DNA of 33,416 nucleotides from Candidatus Paenibacillus intestinavium. GTDB taxonomy: Bacteria; Bacillota; Bacilli; Paenibacillales; Paenibacillaceae. The position numbers were made by a program, and so were the translations under genes. The first letter of the stretch is position 1, and each line of letters begins with the position of its first letter. The notes beneath the pieces are model-generated. The model saw only the letters and a program-made list of their open reading frames with translations, made no database searches and was not told the origin of the DNA. Shown in pieces: positions 1 to 9,609 of this stretch. The stretch spans positions 1 through 33,416 of the forward strand of contig DXHF01000155.1 in the NCBI GenBank assembly GCA_019113605.1, read 5' to 3'.

Positions 1-2714
1 TGCGCAAGACGCTTTCGCTCATTTTCGGACAATTGAAACATAAAGCGCAGAAGCCATGTTGGGGCAACCTGCTCCGAGACTGCCTGCTCTAACTGTTGCG
101 TTAAATTTTCGATTAATAGAAAATTATCGTATAGTACGCTGACATAGCGAGTAAGCGTTTCAAGCCACACTCTTTTAGAAATTATCATTAATGTTATCGG
201 CTTTTCATGTATATAAAGTAAGCAGCTTTTACCTTTACTTTCACCAATTTTAATAGAGTAGCCTTTGTCGGTTTCAATAATTTCGCATAGCTTATCCCCG
301 TAATCATCTACATTTAATAACTCAACACTGGACACACCCAGTACGGCTCTTATTTCCTGCAACAACCGCTGCTCCATCTGACTAATTTTCATAACACCGA
401 ACAGATCATGGGAGAACTGATCTAAACTCATTTGTAGCCGAACATACCGTTCTTCGCTTTCACGAATGATTCTCTCCGCACGTTGCCGATCATCTTCTGC
501 CTTTTTCCAGTCCCTAATATCACGGAACAATGTAATCCCGGCAATTTCCCCTTTATAAGGCAAGCTGCTAGCGATCACTTCTACATCAATTTCAGTACCA
601 TCTCGACGTATAATTTTTTGTTCCACATGAGGGGAAACAGCGGAGCGCTGCTTGTAAATTTCCTCCAATCGTTCGGTTACCGGAACCCTGTATTCGGGCG
701 GGATCGTATCGAATATCGATTGTCCGATCAATTCGTCTGGATTAGATATACCGAATAACTGCAGACCCGCCATATTTATATAAATAAATTTATAGTCTTT
801 ATGTAATACGATAGCCTCAGGCGATAATTCAATAAGCAGCCTGCTCAGCTCTTCACTCTCTAATAAATCCCGCTCAACCTGCTTCTTTTCCGTAATATCC
901 TGAAGCATAAGCTGTATAGAAGAGGATTGAGAATCATATATAGATAGCATAGATGTTGTAATAACCTGCCCATCAGCACGATTAAATTGATATTCAGCAG
1001 GGATGGAATAGCCGTTCAACGCCGTATGCTCCATTGCCGCACTCGCGTACTCACGAAATTCCGGAAGAATCATATCAATAATATTCAGCGTGGATGTCCC
1101 TCTATTAAACTCTAATCCCAGCATACTCTCTCCAGCTGGATTGATATAAGTAATTTCACGATCTTTATACACAGCAATTGCGATCGGAGACAGCTCAACC
1201 AACCGGCGATACCGTTCCTCACTTTCTTGCAAGGCCCTCTCCATCTTCAATCGTTCAGTAATATCTACTAATATAATGAGCGTCATCTCTGTTTCATCAT
1301 CATATATGCCAATAGCTTCCGTCTCAATTACACGATCATCGATGCGAATGATTTTATACTCTTCTACTTCTATATTTCTATTTTCTATTAATTTCTGACT
1401 CTTATTTTTTACAGTTTCAAGATAATCCGAATGAATAAAATCGTATATCGACTTTCCAATTAACTGCTCCATACTTTCAGCACCAAGCAAATTCAAGCCC
1501 TCAGGATTGCTGTAGACGATTTTCCCTTTATAAGCAGAAATCATCGGCTGCGGTGACAGCTCAATCAAGCTGCGGTAGCGTTCCTCGCTTGCACCAAGCT
1601 CCCTTACCATCTTTTTATGTTCTGTTACATTTTTCGCTATAACAAAAGCACCCTCAATATGATCATTCACAATAATCGGGATGTTTTTCATCTCCCAGCG
1701 CAATTGTTGTCCATTCTCGCTACTGGTCGTCATATCATAATGTATGGACTGCCCTTCAATCGCCCTCTCAAAATAGTCTTTAATCCGCCCCGTTTGCTGA
1801 TCGCCAAAGACCGGAATAAATGGCTCGCTATCTTGAGCAGATTCGAATCGCTTGCCTTCCATCGTTGTCACTGCTGAATTACGATCGATCACGTTACCTA
1901 GTAAATCTAATTCCCAAATTGCATCCAAATTATATTCAAACAACGAACGATAACGCTGCTCACTACGATGTATATTTTCTTTCATTTTTTTCCTTGTGGT
2001 GATATCAGTTACGCTACCGTCAATCCGAGTAACCGATCGAGAACCATCCAAATAAGGAATAACTTTTACTTGAAGCCATCTGATTTCACCATTAGCATGA
2101 ATTACACGATGCTCGCTACTATAATTACTGCCACCTAGTTCCACCGTGACTTTTGCCTGATCGAGAAATGACTTATCCTCCTCATGCATGATGTCGAACC
2201 AAAAGTTACGCTCCCTCGCTCTCTCGACCTCATATCCTGTAATAGCAGTAATTGTTTCCGATATAAATAGCGTTTTTTGAGTAGCAATATCGTAAGACCA
2301 AACAGCGACATCATGCGTATCCATTAGCTTCTGATATATAGACAGCTTATCTGCTATTCGCTCTTGCTCGACTTTCCGCTCCGTAATATCCAAAACTACT
2401 CCTTCGATACGTTGCACAGCACCATCTCGCGCGCACAGCGGTATCGCAATAGTTTGTACCCATTTAAGCTCATTAGGAGCAATGACTATGCGATGCTCTA
2501 AGCTACTTGTTTCGCCAGAAATCAGCTTTGCCATATGCTCATTAAACATTGACCGATCCGGCTCATAAACGACATCAGATAAAAAACTCGGTCTAACGGT
2601 AGGCTCCAAGCTTACACAGCCAATCCAATCCTTAAAGCTATCCGACATCAGCAAGATATCTACTTCTCTATCAATCGACCAAGTACCCGCATCCTTATTT
2701 CCAGCGATATTCAT
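1..2714 (-). CDS. Multi-PAS sensor histidine kinase, C-terminally truncated by the window edge
   Basis: Manual minus-strand translation is open from ATG at 2714 (MNIAGNKDAGTWSIDREVDILLMSD...) to position 1. Six PAS/PAC repeats are visible (e.g. ...LDITERK, VTDITTRKK, VTEHKKM, VDITERLKM, QDITEKKQV, RDIRDWKKA). It ends in ...LLRFMFQLSENERKRLA, which resembles the start of a HisKA_3 (DegS/ComP/NarX-like) dimerisation motif. Missing from the ORF track, presumably because no stop lies in the window. Confidence 0.85.
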   Translation of the reverse strand, partial: MNIAGNKDAGTWSIDREVDILLMSDSFKDWIGCVSLEPTVRPSFLSDVVYEPDRSMFNEHMAKLISGETSSLEHRIVIAPNELKWVQTIAIPLCARDGAVQRIEGVVLDITERKVEQERIADKLSIYQKLMDTHDVAVWSYDIATQKTLFISETITAITGYEVERARERNFWFDIMHEEDKSFLDQAKVTVELGGSNYSSEHRVIHANGEIRWLQVKVIPYLDGSRSVTRIDGSVTDITTRKKMKENIHRSEQRYRSLFEYNLDAIWELDLLGNVIDRNSAVTTMEGKRFESAQDSEPFIPVFGDQQTGRIKDYFERAIEGQSIHYDMTTSSENGQQLRWEMKNIPIIVNDHIEGAFVIAKNVTEHKKMVRELGASEERYRSLIELSPQPMISAYKGKIVYSNPEGLNLLGAESMEQLIGKSIYDFIHSDYLETVKNKSQKLIENRNIEVEEYKIIRIDDRVIETEAIGIYDDETEMTLIILVDITERLKMERALQESEERYRRLVELSPIAIAVYKDREITYINPAGESMLGLEFNRGTSTLNIIDMILPEFREYASAAMEHTALNGYSIPAEYQFNRADGQVITTSMLSIYDSQSSSIQLMLQDITEKKQVERDLLESEELSRLLIELSPEAIVLHKDYKFIYINMAGLQLFGISNPDELIGQSIFDTIPPEYRVPVTERLEEIYKQRSAVSPHVEQKIIRRDGTEIDVEVIASSLPYKGEIAGITLFRDIRDWKKAEDDRQRAERIIRESEERYVRLQMSLDQFSHDLFGVMKISQMEQRLLQEIRAVLGVSSVELLNVDDYGDKLCEIIETDKGYSIKIGESKGKSCLLYIHEKPITLMIISKRVWLETLTRYVSVLYDNFLLIENLTQQLEQAVSEQVAPTWLLRFMFQLSENERKRLA

Positions 2715-2745
2715 AGCAAAACCGCCTTCCCTTTCATAGTCTATC

Positions 2746-3031
2746 TCCTTAAAATTATCAGATTATTACGAGCAGGTCTACTATTCCTTAGAAGCAAACG
2801 TATTTCAAGCCAATTACGCTTATCCAAAAAGAATAATTGGCGGATAATCGAAGCCTATAAAAAATATGAAGAGCATATCTTCCACATGGCCTATCACGAC
2901 AACTTAACCGGATTAGAAATTTCAATCAACATTTACAAGCTGTTTCTCAAAAAATAAACAATTCCCTCTTAGGAAAAGGAGAAATTGACAAACTATTTAA
3001 AATCATTAAAGCGTCCCAAAAGATTAGCTGA
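2746..3031 (+). pseudogene. Decayed GGDEF (diguanylate cyclase-like) gene fragment
   Basis: Plus-strand frame reads ...RAGLLFLRSKRISSQLRLSKKNNWRIIEAYKKYEEHIFHMAYHDNLTGL, a typical lead-in to a GGDEF domain. It then continues only after a frameshift as RNFNQHLQAVSQKINNSLLGKGEIDKLF. The GG[D/E]EF core and the 5' end are missing. Confidence 0.65.
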
Positions 3032-3046
3032 TGGGACGCTTTTTGT
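3008..3046 (+). terminator. Rho-independent terminator
   Basis: GCGTCCC-15nt-GGGACGC followed by TTTTTGTG; directly downstream of the GGDEF relic on the same strand. Confidence 0.8.
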
Positions 3047-3055
3047 GATTATTTC

Positions 3056-3120
3056 GTGTAAGAGGGGATGCCTAGTCTCAGATCTCTCACACCTACGTAC
3101 AGTTCGGTATACGGCGGTTC
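3056..3120 (-). mobile_element. Probable relic of a group II intron 3' end (domain V/VI region)
   Basis: Minus strand GAACCGCCGTATACCGAACTGTACGTAGGTGTGAGAGATCTGAGACTAGGCATCCCCTCTTAC resembles the 3' tail found after group II intron reverse transcriptase ORFs (GAACCGCCGTATAC...GTACGTACGGTGGTGTGAGAGG...CCCCTCCTACTCGAT). No RT ORF is present. Confidence 0.5.
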
Positions 3121-3166
3121 ATGTCTATTTTCTTTTATGGTGAAGCTCTATAAGCTCATACATCGA

Positions 3167-5428
3167 CTATTCATACACTCTCATTTCAATTAATTGTGCA
3201 TACTCTGAACCATTAGTAGCAGTTATAACTAGTCGAATGCCATTTGTCTTGACAATATGATCGAGCCCAATCACATTTCGGCGTTTATGGTTGTTTGTTC
3301 CCTCATATATCGTTTGCCACTCTTTAGTATCTATCATAGCCTCCAATCGATAATCAGCCACTAGCTCTGGAATAATGCGGAATGGAGTTTCATGATGGTG
3401 CAAGTTAATAAGATCTTCGTTGACATCATCATTCCAAGTAAGCTCAATGGTACGGATTTCCACTTGCTGCTCTTGCCAATACAATTCAATATACGGTGTA
3501 CTATCTACGGACATTTTATCTGATACCCATAGCTGTGGGCCCGCATATGGACGTTTATATCCATTCAAAACTCTGCTTGGAGCATAGACATCATCAGCAT
3601 CCGCCTTGAAACAAAACTGCTTTCGATTTACATTTTTCATACTCCATTCCAACACTGGCTGTGTATAATCTGCATCCTCTAGCTCGCGAATGATATCTGG
3701 AGAATTCAACCTCTCAAATGACAATACGCCTGCAATTGGCATCGTAGCATGATGAAGCTGTAGACTTGGATTTTCCTTCACAATAATGAATAAATTCTGT
3801 TCCTGCTCTACTTCTAGATTAATTGAGAAGCCAACCCACTGCTGTTCACCTTGTTTAACAGTTACGGAAAGGGTCATCATTAGCTCAGCTGGAACATAAT
3901 TTTCTCCCTTCCCTGTAGACCATAATTCCAGATAGCAATCTGTATTGTGTTTAACATCTAGTAACAATTCAATTTTGTTAAGTCGCTTAGCTACTGGTAC
4001 GATAAAACCAATATCATTGTGCAGCTCATAGGTTTGTTGACTCGATTCAAAAGCAATCTCTGTTAAATACGATGAGGCGGAAATTTGTGCCTTATGCGAA
4101 AGATCAAGAATATCATATCCAGCTATCCCAATTAGCGATGCATCCTGTCTTAGCAATGTTTGCTGTAACCGAGATAGATGACTCGAGTGCAACTGGCTAG
4201 GTGTTACGGACTCCTGCACACATAGCGCAGCTGCTGTACCCGCTGCTTCCCCCATTACAGCACATGTTGCCATAACTCGTGTTGTTCCAAAGGCAACATG
4301 TGATGCACTAACATTACGACCTGCAAATAATAAATTTGAAACATTGCTAGAATACAAGGAGCGATACGGAATATGATAGATTCCATCCGCACTAATATGT
4401 TTAGAACCACTTTCTTCTGCATACATACCTTGTGGTGGATGCAAATCAATCGACCAGCCTCCAAAGCCGATTCGATCCTCGAACTTCTCCTGAGCTAATA
4501 TATCATTCTGACTTAACACATACTCTCCAACAAATCTACGATATTCGCGTTTTCCTGGAATGCTGCCTACCCATTCAAGTGTCATCGTTTCCGCATCAAA
4601 TTTTCCCGAGTTTTTGATATAATCCCAGATCCCATAGATGACAGACCATAATTCATCACGAATTAATTCGTTATCATATACGGTATCATGTTCCCCACCC
4701 CATTCAATCCACCAATAATGGCAACCTGAATCTCCACTTCGGATTACTCGCCGAATCGGAATAGACGTCTCTTCAATATTTTTAGCAAAAGAAGGCGCAA
4801 TATATTGCACAGGCTTGCCTACATCCTTTGTATAAAACAATATAGTACTGCCCAATGTAACATCATCTGCAACCTCTGGTGCCCAGCTCTCATTGAATTC
4901 ATGCTTCGCTTCACGACCTAGACGATACTTGGCACCCGCAAGAAAGCCTACCAAACCATCACCCGTACAATCAAGATATACTGGACTTTGGAAAGTTAAT
5001 TCTCGCTCTGAATTCATCATCCAGCCAATAACAGATGATATCTCTCGATTTTCCTCATCTCCAGATGCATGGACCTGATGGACATCCGTATTCAAAAACA
5101 ACTGAATATTTGCTTCTGCCCGCACTGCCTCTAATATAACAATATCCCAAATATAAGGATTCCCCTCCGGATTGCGATATTGATTTTCTACGAAAAGCTC
5201 ACCCATAATACCAGTTTCTCTCGCATAACGGTTTACACCATGTTTCGTGGCACCACATACCCATACCCTAACCTCACTACTAGAATTGCCTCCTAGCACT
5301 GGTCTATTATTAACCAATGCAACCTTTTTTCCAAGCCTTGCTGCAGCAATTGCCGCACATACCCCCGCAAGACCACCCCCGATTACAGTAACATCTGTTG
5401 CAATTAATTCCTTCCTCATAACACTCAT
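3167..5428 (-). CDS. FAD-dependent oxidoreductase (FAD_oxidored-type) with C-terminal extension
   Basis: 753 aa; N-terminal dinucleotide-binding motif TDVTVIGGGLAGVCAAIAAARLGKKVALV; NRPVLGGNSSSEVRVW; second motif NLLFAGRNVSASHVAFGTTRVMATCAVMGEAAGTAAAL. Overlaps the upstream permease by 4 nt. Confidence 0.85.
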   Translation of the reverse strand: MSVMRKELIATDVTVIGGGLAGVCAAIAAARLGKKVALVNNRPVLGGNSSSEVRVWVCGATKHGVNRYARETGIMGELFVENQYRNPEGNPYIWDIVILEAVRAEANIQLFLNTDVHQVHASGDEENREISSVIGWMMNSERELTFQSPVYLDCTGDGLVGFLAGAKYRLGREAKHEFNESWAPEVADDVTLGSTILFYTKDVGKPVQYIAPSFAKNIEETSIPIRRVIRSGDSGCHYWWIEWGGEHDTVYDNELIRDELWSVIYGIWDYIKNSGKFDAETMTLEWVGSIPGKREYRRFVGEYVLSQNDILAQEKFEDRIGFGGWSIDLHPPQGMYAEESGSKHISADGIYHIPYRSLYSSNVSNLLFAGRNVSASHVAFGTTRVMATCAVMGEAAGTAAALCVQESVTPSQLHSSHLSRLQQTLLRQDASLIGIAGYDILDLSHKAQISASSYLTEIAFESSQQTYELHNDIGFIVPVAKRLNKIELLLDVKHNTDCYLELWSTGKGENYVPAELMMTLSVTVKQGEQQWVGFSINLEVEQEQNLFIIVKENPSLQLHHATMPIAGVLSFERLNSPDIIRELEDADYTQPVLEWSMKNVNRKQFCFKADADDVYAPSRVLNGYKRPYAGPQLWVSDKMSVDSTPYIELYWQEQQVEIRTIELTWNDDVNEDLINLHHHETPFRIIPELVADYRLEAMIDTKEWQTIYEGTNNHKRRNVIGLDHIVKTNGIRLVITATNGSEYAQLIEMRVYE

Positions 5429-6270
5429 CCTTTCACAGCAGAATTTGAAATACCTTGAACAATATAGCGTTGGCCCAAAATAAATATAATAATCATCGGC
5501 AATATCCCCGCAGATGCGGCCGCCATCATTCCGTTGTAATCAACCGTATTTTCCAATATAAAAGTTTGCAAACCTAGTGGTACTGTATACAAGCTGTTGT
5601 CTATAAGAAAAACAAGGGCATTTTCATAGTCATTCCAATGCCACGAAAAATCGATAATTGCTAGTGTTGCCAGTGCTGGTTTGGCTAATGGTAAAATAAG
5701 ATGGAAAAAAATCCTTACATGTCCCGCTCCATCAATAAAAGCCGCTTCCGAAATTTCATAGGGTACAGACATAAAAAACTGACGCATCATAAACACACCG
5801 AAAATAGTAAACATTCCAGGCAATATTAATGCCCAATGCGTATTGTAAATACCAATCCAATCGAACATAAGAAACTTTGGTACAAATAATACTTGTGGCG
5901 GAATCATCATCATCGATAAATAGACCATAAATAATGTATTTCTTCCTTTGAACTCAATACGAGCAAATCCATACGCTGCTAATGCAGATAAAAACACTGC
6001 ACCTATCGTACTCGCTATAGAAACCTTCAATGAGTTCAAATAATACGTAACAAAGCTATGATCACCACTCCAAATACGAATATGATGACTAAAATTAAAA
6101 GCTTCTGGTATCCACTTAATCGGGTATATGAATACTTCAGATGGCGATTTTAAGGAAGTACTAAGCATCCAAAGAAAAGGAACGATCATTAATATTCCAA
6201 AAAAAAGCATAATGACCGTCATAATTACTTTTCTTATTTCGATCAGCTCAATTACTTTACTTGTCTTCAT
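5425..6270 (-). CDS. Carbohydrate ABC transporter permease (MalG/LplC-like)
   Basis: 281 aa; EAA-loop-like EAAFIDGAGHVRIFFHLILPLAKPALATLAI; multiple TM segments. Confidence 0.9.
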   Translation of the reverse strand: MKTSKVIELIEIRKVIMTVIMLFFGILMIVPFLWMLSTSLKSPSEVFIYPIKWIPEAFNFSHHIRIWSGDHSFVTYYLNSLKVSIASTIGAVFLSALAAYGFARIEFKGRNTLFMVYLSMMMIPPQVLFVPKFLMFDWIGIYNTHWALILPGMFTIFGVFMMRQFFMSVPYEISEAAFIDGAGHVRIFFHLILPLAKPALATLAIIDFSWHWNDYENALVFLIDNSLYTVPLGLQTFILENTVDYNGMMAAASAGILPMIIIFILGQRYIVQGISNSAVKG

Positions 6271-6285
6271 TCGTAACCACTCCCT

Positions 6286-7170
6286 CTAATAATGTACCCA
6301 CCGTTTTTGTCCCCACCATTGAATCATTGTTATAACGAGGATGAATATAAATAGTGCCCAAGAAATCGTTGCTGCATAGGACATATCGTAGTAACGGAAG
6401 GCGTGCTGGTATACGAATAAAGATAATATTGTTGTACTATTACCTGGTCCCCCTTGGGTAATCGCTTGAATAATACCAAAAGTTTTAACGGTCATGATGA
6501 GACCTGTTATTAATAATAAAAATGTTGTTGGACTCACGAGTGGGAATATAATTTTGCGAATGGTCTGCCAACGATTTGCCCCATCAATTCTAGCCGCTTC
6601 TAGCAACTCGGAAGATATTTCCTGCAACGCAGCCAAATAAATAATCATGTTGTAGCCCAGCATAAACCAAACCCATATAATATCGATTGCGAACATCGAT
6701 GTTTCAATCGTCGACAGCCAACCAGGTGGATTAGCTATTCCGATCGAGCGTAGAAATCCGTTGATCGGACCTTGATTTGGTTGAAACAATAGCATCCATA
6801 CAAATGCAATGGCTACACCACTCGTAATATATGGTAAAAAATATAATCCTCTAAGCAGTTTTTTGAAATAGACTGACTGATTGAGTACTGTTGCAACTAC
6901 AAAAGCCAAACCAATTGAGATCGGGACAGCTAATAAAAATATGACCGTATTGAGCATCGCAGTATAAAATAATTCATCATGTAAAAGTCTTTCAATGTTA
7001 GCTAAGCCTACAAAGTTTTTGTCTGGCTTCATAAATTGGTAATCGGTAAATACCAAATATAAAGAATAGAATGCTGGGATTATAAAAAACAACAGTACGC
7101 CTAGCATATTGGGACCTATAAACAAATAGCCCAGCCGCTGTTGTCTTCTCATCCAGTTTTTGTTCATCAT
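6286..7170 (-). CDS. Sugar ABC transporter permease (MalF/LplB-like)
   Basis: Longest ORF starts at 7257, but an AGATGGGG ribosome-binding site sits just before MMNKNWMRRQQRLGYLF. EAA loop ELLEAARIDGANRWQTIRKIIFPLVSPT. Confidence 0.9.
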   Translation of the reverse strand: MMNKNWMRRQQRLGYLFIGPNMLGVLLFFIIPAFYSLYLVFTDYQFMKPDKNFVGLANIERLLHDELFYTAMLNTVIFLLAVPISIGLAFVVATVLNQSVYFKKLLRGLYFLPYITSGVAIAFVWMLLFQPNQGPINGFLRSIGIANPPGWLSTIETSMFAIDIIWVWFMLGYNMIIYLAALQEISSELLEAARIDGANRWQTIRKIIFPLVSPTTFLLLITGLIMTVKTFGIIQAITQGGPGNSTTILSLFVYQHAFRYYDMSYAATISWALFIFILVITMIQWWGQKRWVHY

Positions 7171-7308
7171 CATTCCCCATCTCTCTTGAATTGTTATAAT
7201 CATATCAAGAGTTACCCACCTGCTATAAGTAACAAAACCGCTTGTTTCATAGGTCATATTTACACATTTTTTATTGCTTCCCTATATCGAACATCGTTTT
7301 GTTCTATA

Positions 7309-7351
7309 ATAAAAAGCTGGTATCAATCGATCCATCGATTGATACCAGCTT
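7309..7351 (-). terminator. Long perfect hairpin with T-tract between SBP and permease genes
   Basis: AAGCTGGTATCAATCGAT-CC-ATCGATTGATACCAGCTT (18-bp perfect arms), followed on the minus strand by TTTTTATTATAG. Confidence 0.85.
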
Positions 7352-7378
7352 CAGTAAAATTGTTAATTGCTTTACACA

Positions 7379-8692
7379 TTACTTATTGATAAATTTATTG
7401 TGATGCTTCGCCATATTCGCTGCTGCATCTTGAGCATTTTGACCACCTAAGAAGTATTTTTCGTATTCTTGTGTTCTTAAATCAATAACTTCTTGTGCAA
7501 GATTACGTACGAAAGTAGGTGTCGTATCCTCGAACAGAACATATTTCAAAGAATCCACATCATAAGTATTTGCCTTGTCGCCTAACAAATTATCAAGTGC
7601 TACTGACGCATCCATATCTTTGGATGAAGGTAGGCGACCACCGGCTGCCATTGGAGCCATCCCGCCATCAGCATACCATTGTAAAAACTTCCATGCTGCA
7701 TCTTGATTTTTTGACTTCGCATTAACAGAGATAAAGTCACCTAAACCACCTGATGTGATGAAGTCTTCACTATTTTCCAACAGGCGCGGAATCGGTGCAA
7801 AGGCAATTTTAAAATCTCGTGGATATTCATCTAGATTGTTAGAGCTGCGAATTAACCACTCGCCAATACTTAGCATTGCTGCTTCTCCGCCTAGGAACAT
7901 GTTCTCTACGGGCATTTTGGAAGTCAATTGCTCACCAAGTGTTGGTGTCGATTTATCAACTGTCATCATTTCATTTGAAATTTCCAGCCACTTCACTGTA
8001 TACTCATTATCCATATTGGAGCTGCCATCGGCTTTCGTGTAACCGATGTTCTCTAGAACGGAATCTAATGGATCCATAAAGCTTACTGTGCTTTGCACTA
8101 AGCCATAATCAAAATCTTGATTTAAAATCTTTGCATATTCTTTGTATTCATCCCAAGTCCATTCCTTTGGAATTTTAAGATTAGCTTTTTCAAGTGCATT
8201 TTGATTTAAGGCAACAAAGGATGCATTTTTCTTTGTTGGCATACCATAGTACGTTCCGTCTAGCTGCCATAGCTTAGCATCAGGACCCATTTTTTCATCG
8301 ATATTGTATTCTCCAAGTCGAGAGGTAAGATCTAGAGCAACACCGGCATCAACGCGTTTTTGGATGTTAGACATCGTATACGAAACATATAGATCAATGC
8401 TTTGACCTGTAAGTAATGCTGTATCTAGCTTTAGGTTGCCATCGTCATCATTCACATAACGAACATATTCAACTTGAATATCAGCATTGGCTGCATTCCA
8501 GTTATCTACAACCTCTTGCGGCCCAGATTCAGGTGGAACGCCACCCCACATTACTAACTTAATGGTACTTGTATCTGCTCCCTTATTCGAATCCTTTTCT
8601 GCAGTACCAGAATTATTTCCTCCGCAAGCAGCCAACATACTTGTAATGACTAGAAGCGAAACAACCATTGTAAGCATTTTCATTTTTCTCAA
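7379..8692 (-). CDS. Extracellular sugar-binding lipoprotein of ABC transporter
   Basis: 437 aa; lipobox LAACGG; SBP family 1 features; TTG start with GTAGGGGGT upstream. Confidence 0.9.
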   Translation of the reverse strand: MRKMKMLTMVVSLLVITSMLAACGGNNSGTAEKDSNKGADTSTIKLVMWGGVPPESGPQEVVDNWNAANADIQVEYVRYVNDDDGNLKLDTALLTGQSIDLYVSYTMSNIQKRVDAGVALDLTSRLGEYNIDEKMGPDAKLWQLDGTYYGMPTKKNASFVALNQNALEKANLKIPKEWTWDEYKEYAKILNQDFDYGLVQSTVSFMDPLDSVLENIGYTKADGSSNMDNEYTVKWLEISNEMMTVDKSTPTLGEQLTSKMPVENMFLGGEAAMLSIGEWLIRSSNNLDEYPRDFKIAFAPIPRLLENSEDFITSGGLGDFISVNAKSKNQDAAWKFLQWYADGGMAPMAAGGRLPSSKDMDASVALDNLLGDKANTYDVDSLKYVLFEDTTPTFVRNLAQEVIDLRTQEYEKYFLGGQNAQDAAANMAKHHNKFINK

Positions 8693-8847
8693 CTTAATTA
8701 CCCCCTACATTTGCTTTAATATGACTACCCTTTAAGAATAGCAAGGTAGCTAGAGGATCATAAGTAACATATCTCCGGGATTATAGAACAATTATATTCA
8801 AATAAAATAATGGTTTATCTAGTAAATAGTGATTATGTTCTATGCAG

Positions 8848-9609
8848 CTATCTTCTCTGCTCCGTACGAAACTGACTCGGTGTTGTCCCTGTAAACCGCT
8901 TAAATATTTTAATGAAATAATTGTCATTCATAAAACCAACCCTCACGCCTACTTCACCGACCGCCAAATCACTTTGCAGTAGAAGCTCCTTAGACTTATT
9001 GATACGAAATTCATGCAAATAATGAATCAAGTTTTGACCTAGCTTTTTTTTGAAAAGAGCGCTAATGTAGTTTTCACCCATCATTACATATTGAGCTAAC
9101 GATTTTACAGTAATATCTTTATCGTAGTATTCCTCGATATAAGCAATAATTTTATTAATTTCAGGATGATTGATCTTTATAGTATTAGTCGGGAGTTCTA
9201 CCTCTTCTTTAGTTATATTACTTTCAGCTAACTCCCTGCTAATTGTCGTTAATATTTTCCGAAGATCATTGACGCTCATAGATAGCTTCAATATATAGTT
9301 TGCGGCACCATATTCCATTGCCTGCCGTACATATTCAAATTCCCCCATGCAGGTTAACATAACAAATTTACTCTTATATGCTCGTTTTCTTGATTCCTGC
9401 AACAGTTCAAGTCCATTCAACTTGGGCATTATAATATCTGTAATGACAACATCCGGCTTTTCCTTCTCCATTAACTCTAATGCCTGTAATCCATCTCCAG
9501 CTTCTCCGACAAGTTGGAATCCCAATTCCCCCCAATTAATTAACTCTTTGACTGATTCACGAACAAATATTTCATCTTCAACAATAATTACCTTCCACAT
9601 CATTTTCAC
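8848..9609 (-). CDS. YesN-like response regulator (receiver + AraC HTH)
   Basis: KVIIVEDEIFVRESVKELINW...VVITDIIMPKLNGLELL; C-terminal AraC HTH VGFMNDNYFIKIFKRFTGTTPSQFR. Confidence 0.93.
   Translation of the reverse strand: MKMMWKVIIVEDEIFVRESVKELINWGELGFQLVGEAGDGLQALELMEKEKPDVVITDIIMPKLNGLELLQESRKRAYKSKFVMLTCMGEFEYVRQAMEYGAANYILKLSMSVNDLRKILTTISRELAESNITKEEVELPTNTIKINHPEINKIIAYIEEYYDKDITVKSLAQYVMMGENYISALFKKKLGQNLIHYLHEFRINKSKELLLQSDLAVGEVGVRVGFMNDNYFIKIFKRFTGTTPSQFRTEQRR

Noticed and set aside
483-2002. Plus-strand ORFs at 483-758, 1617-1877 and 1820-2002
   Set aside because: Antisense to the long open PAS kinase frame; no coding signals.
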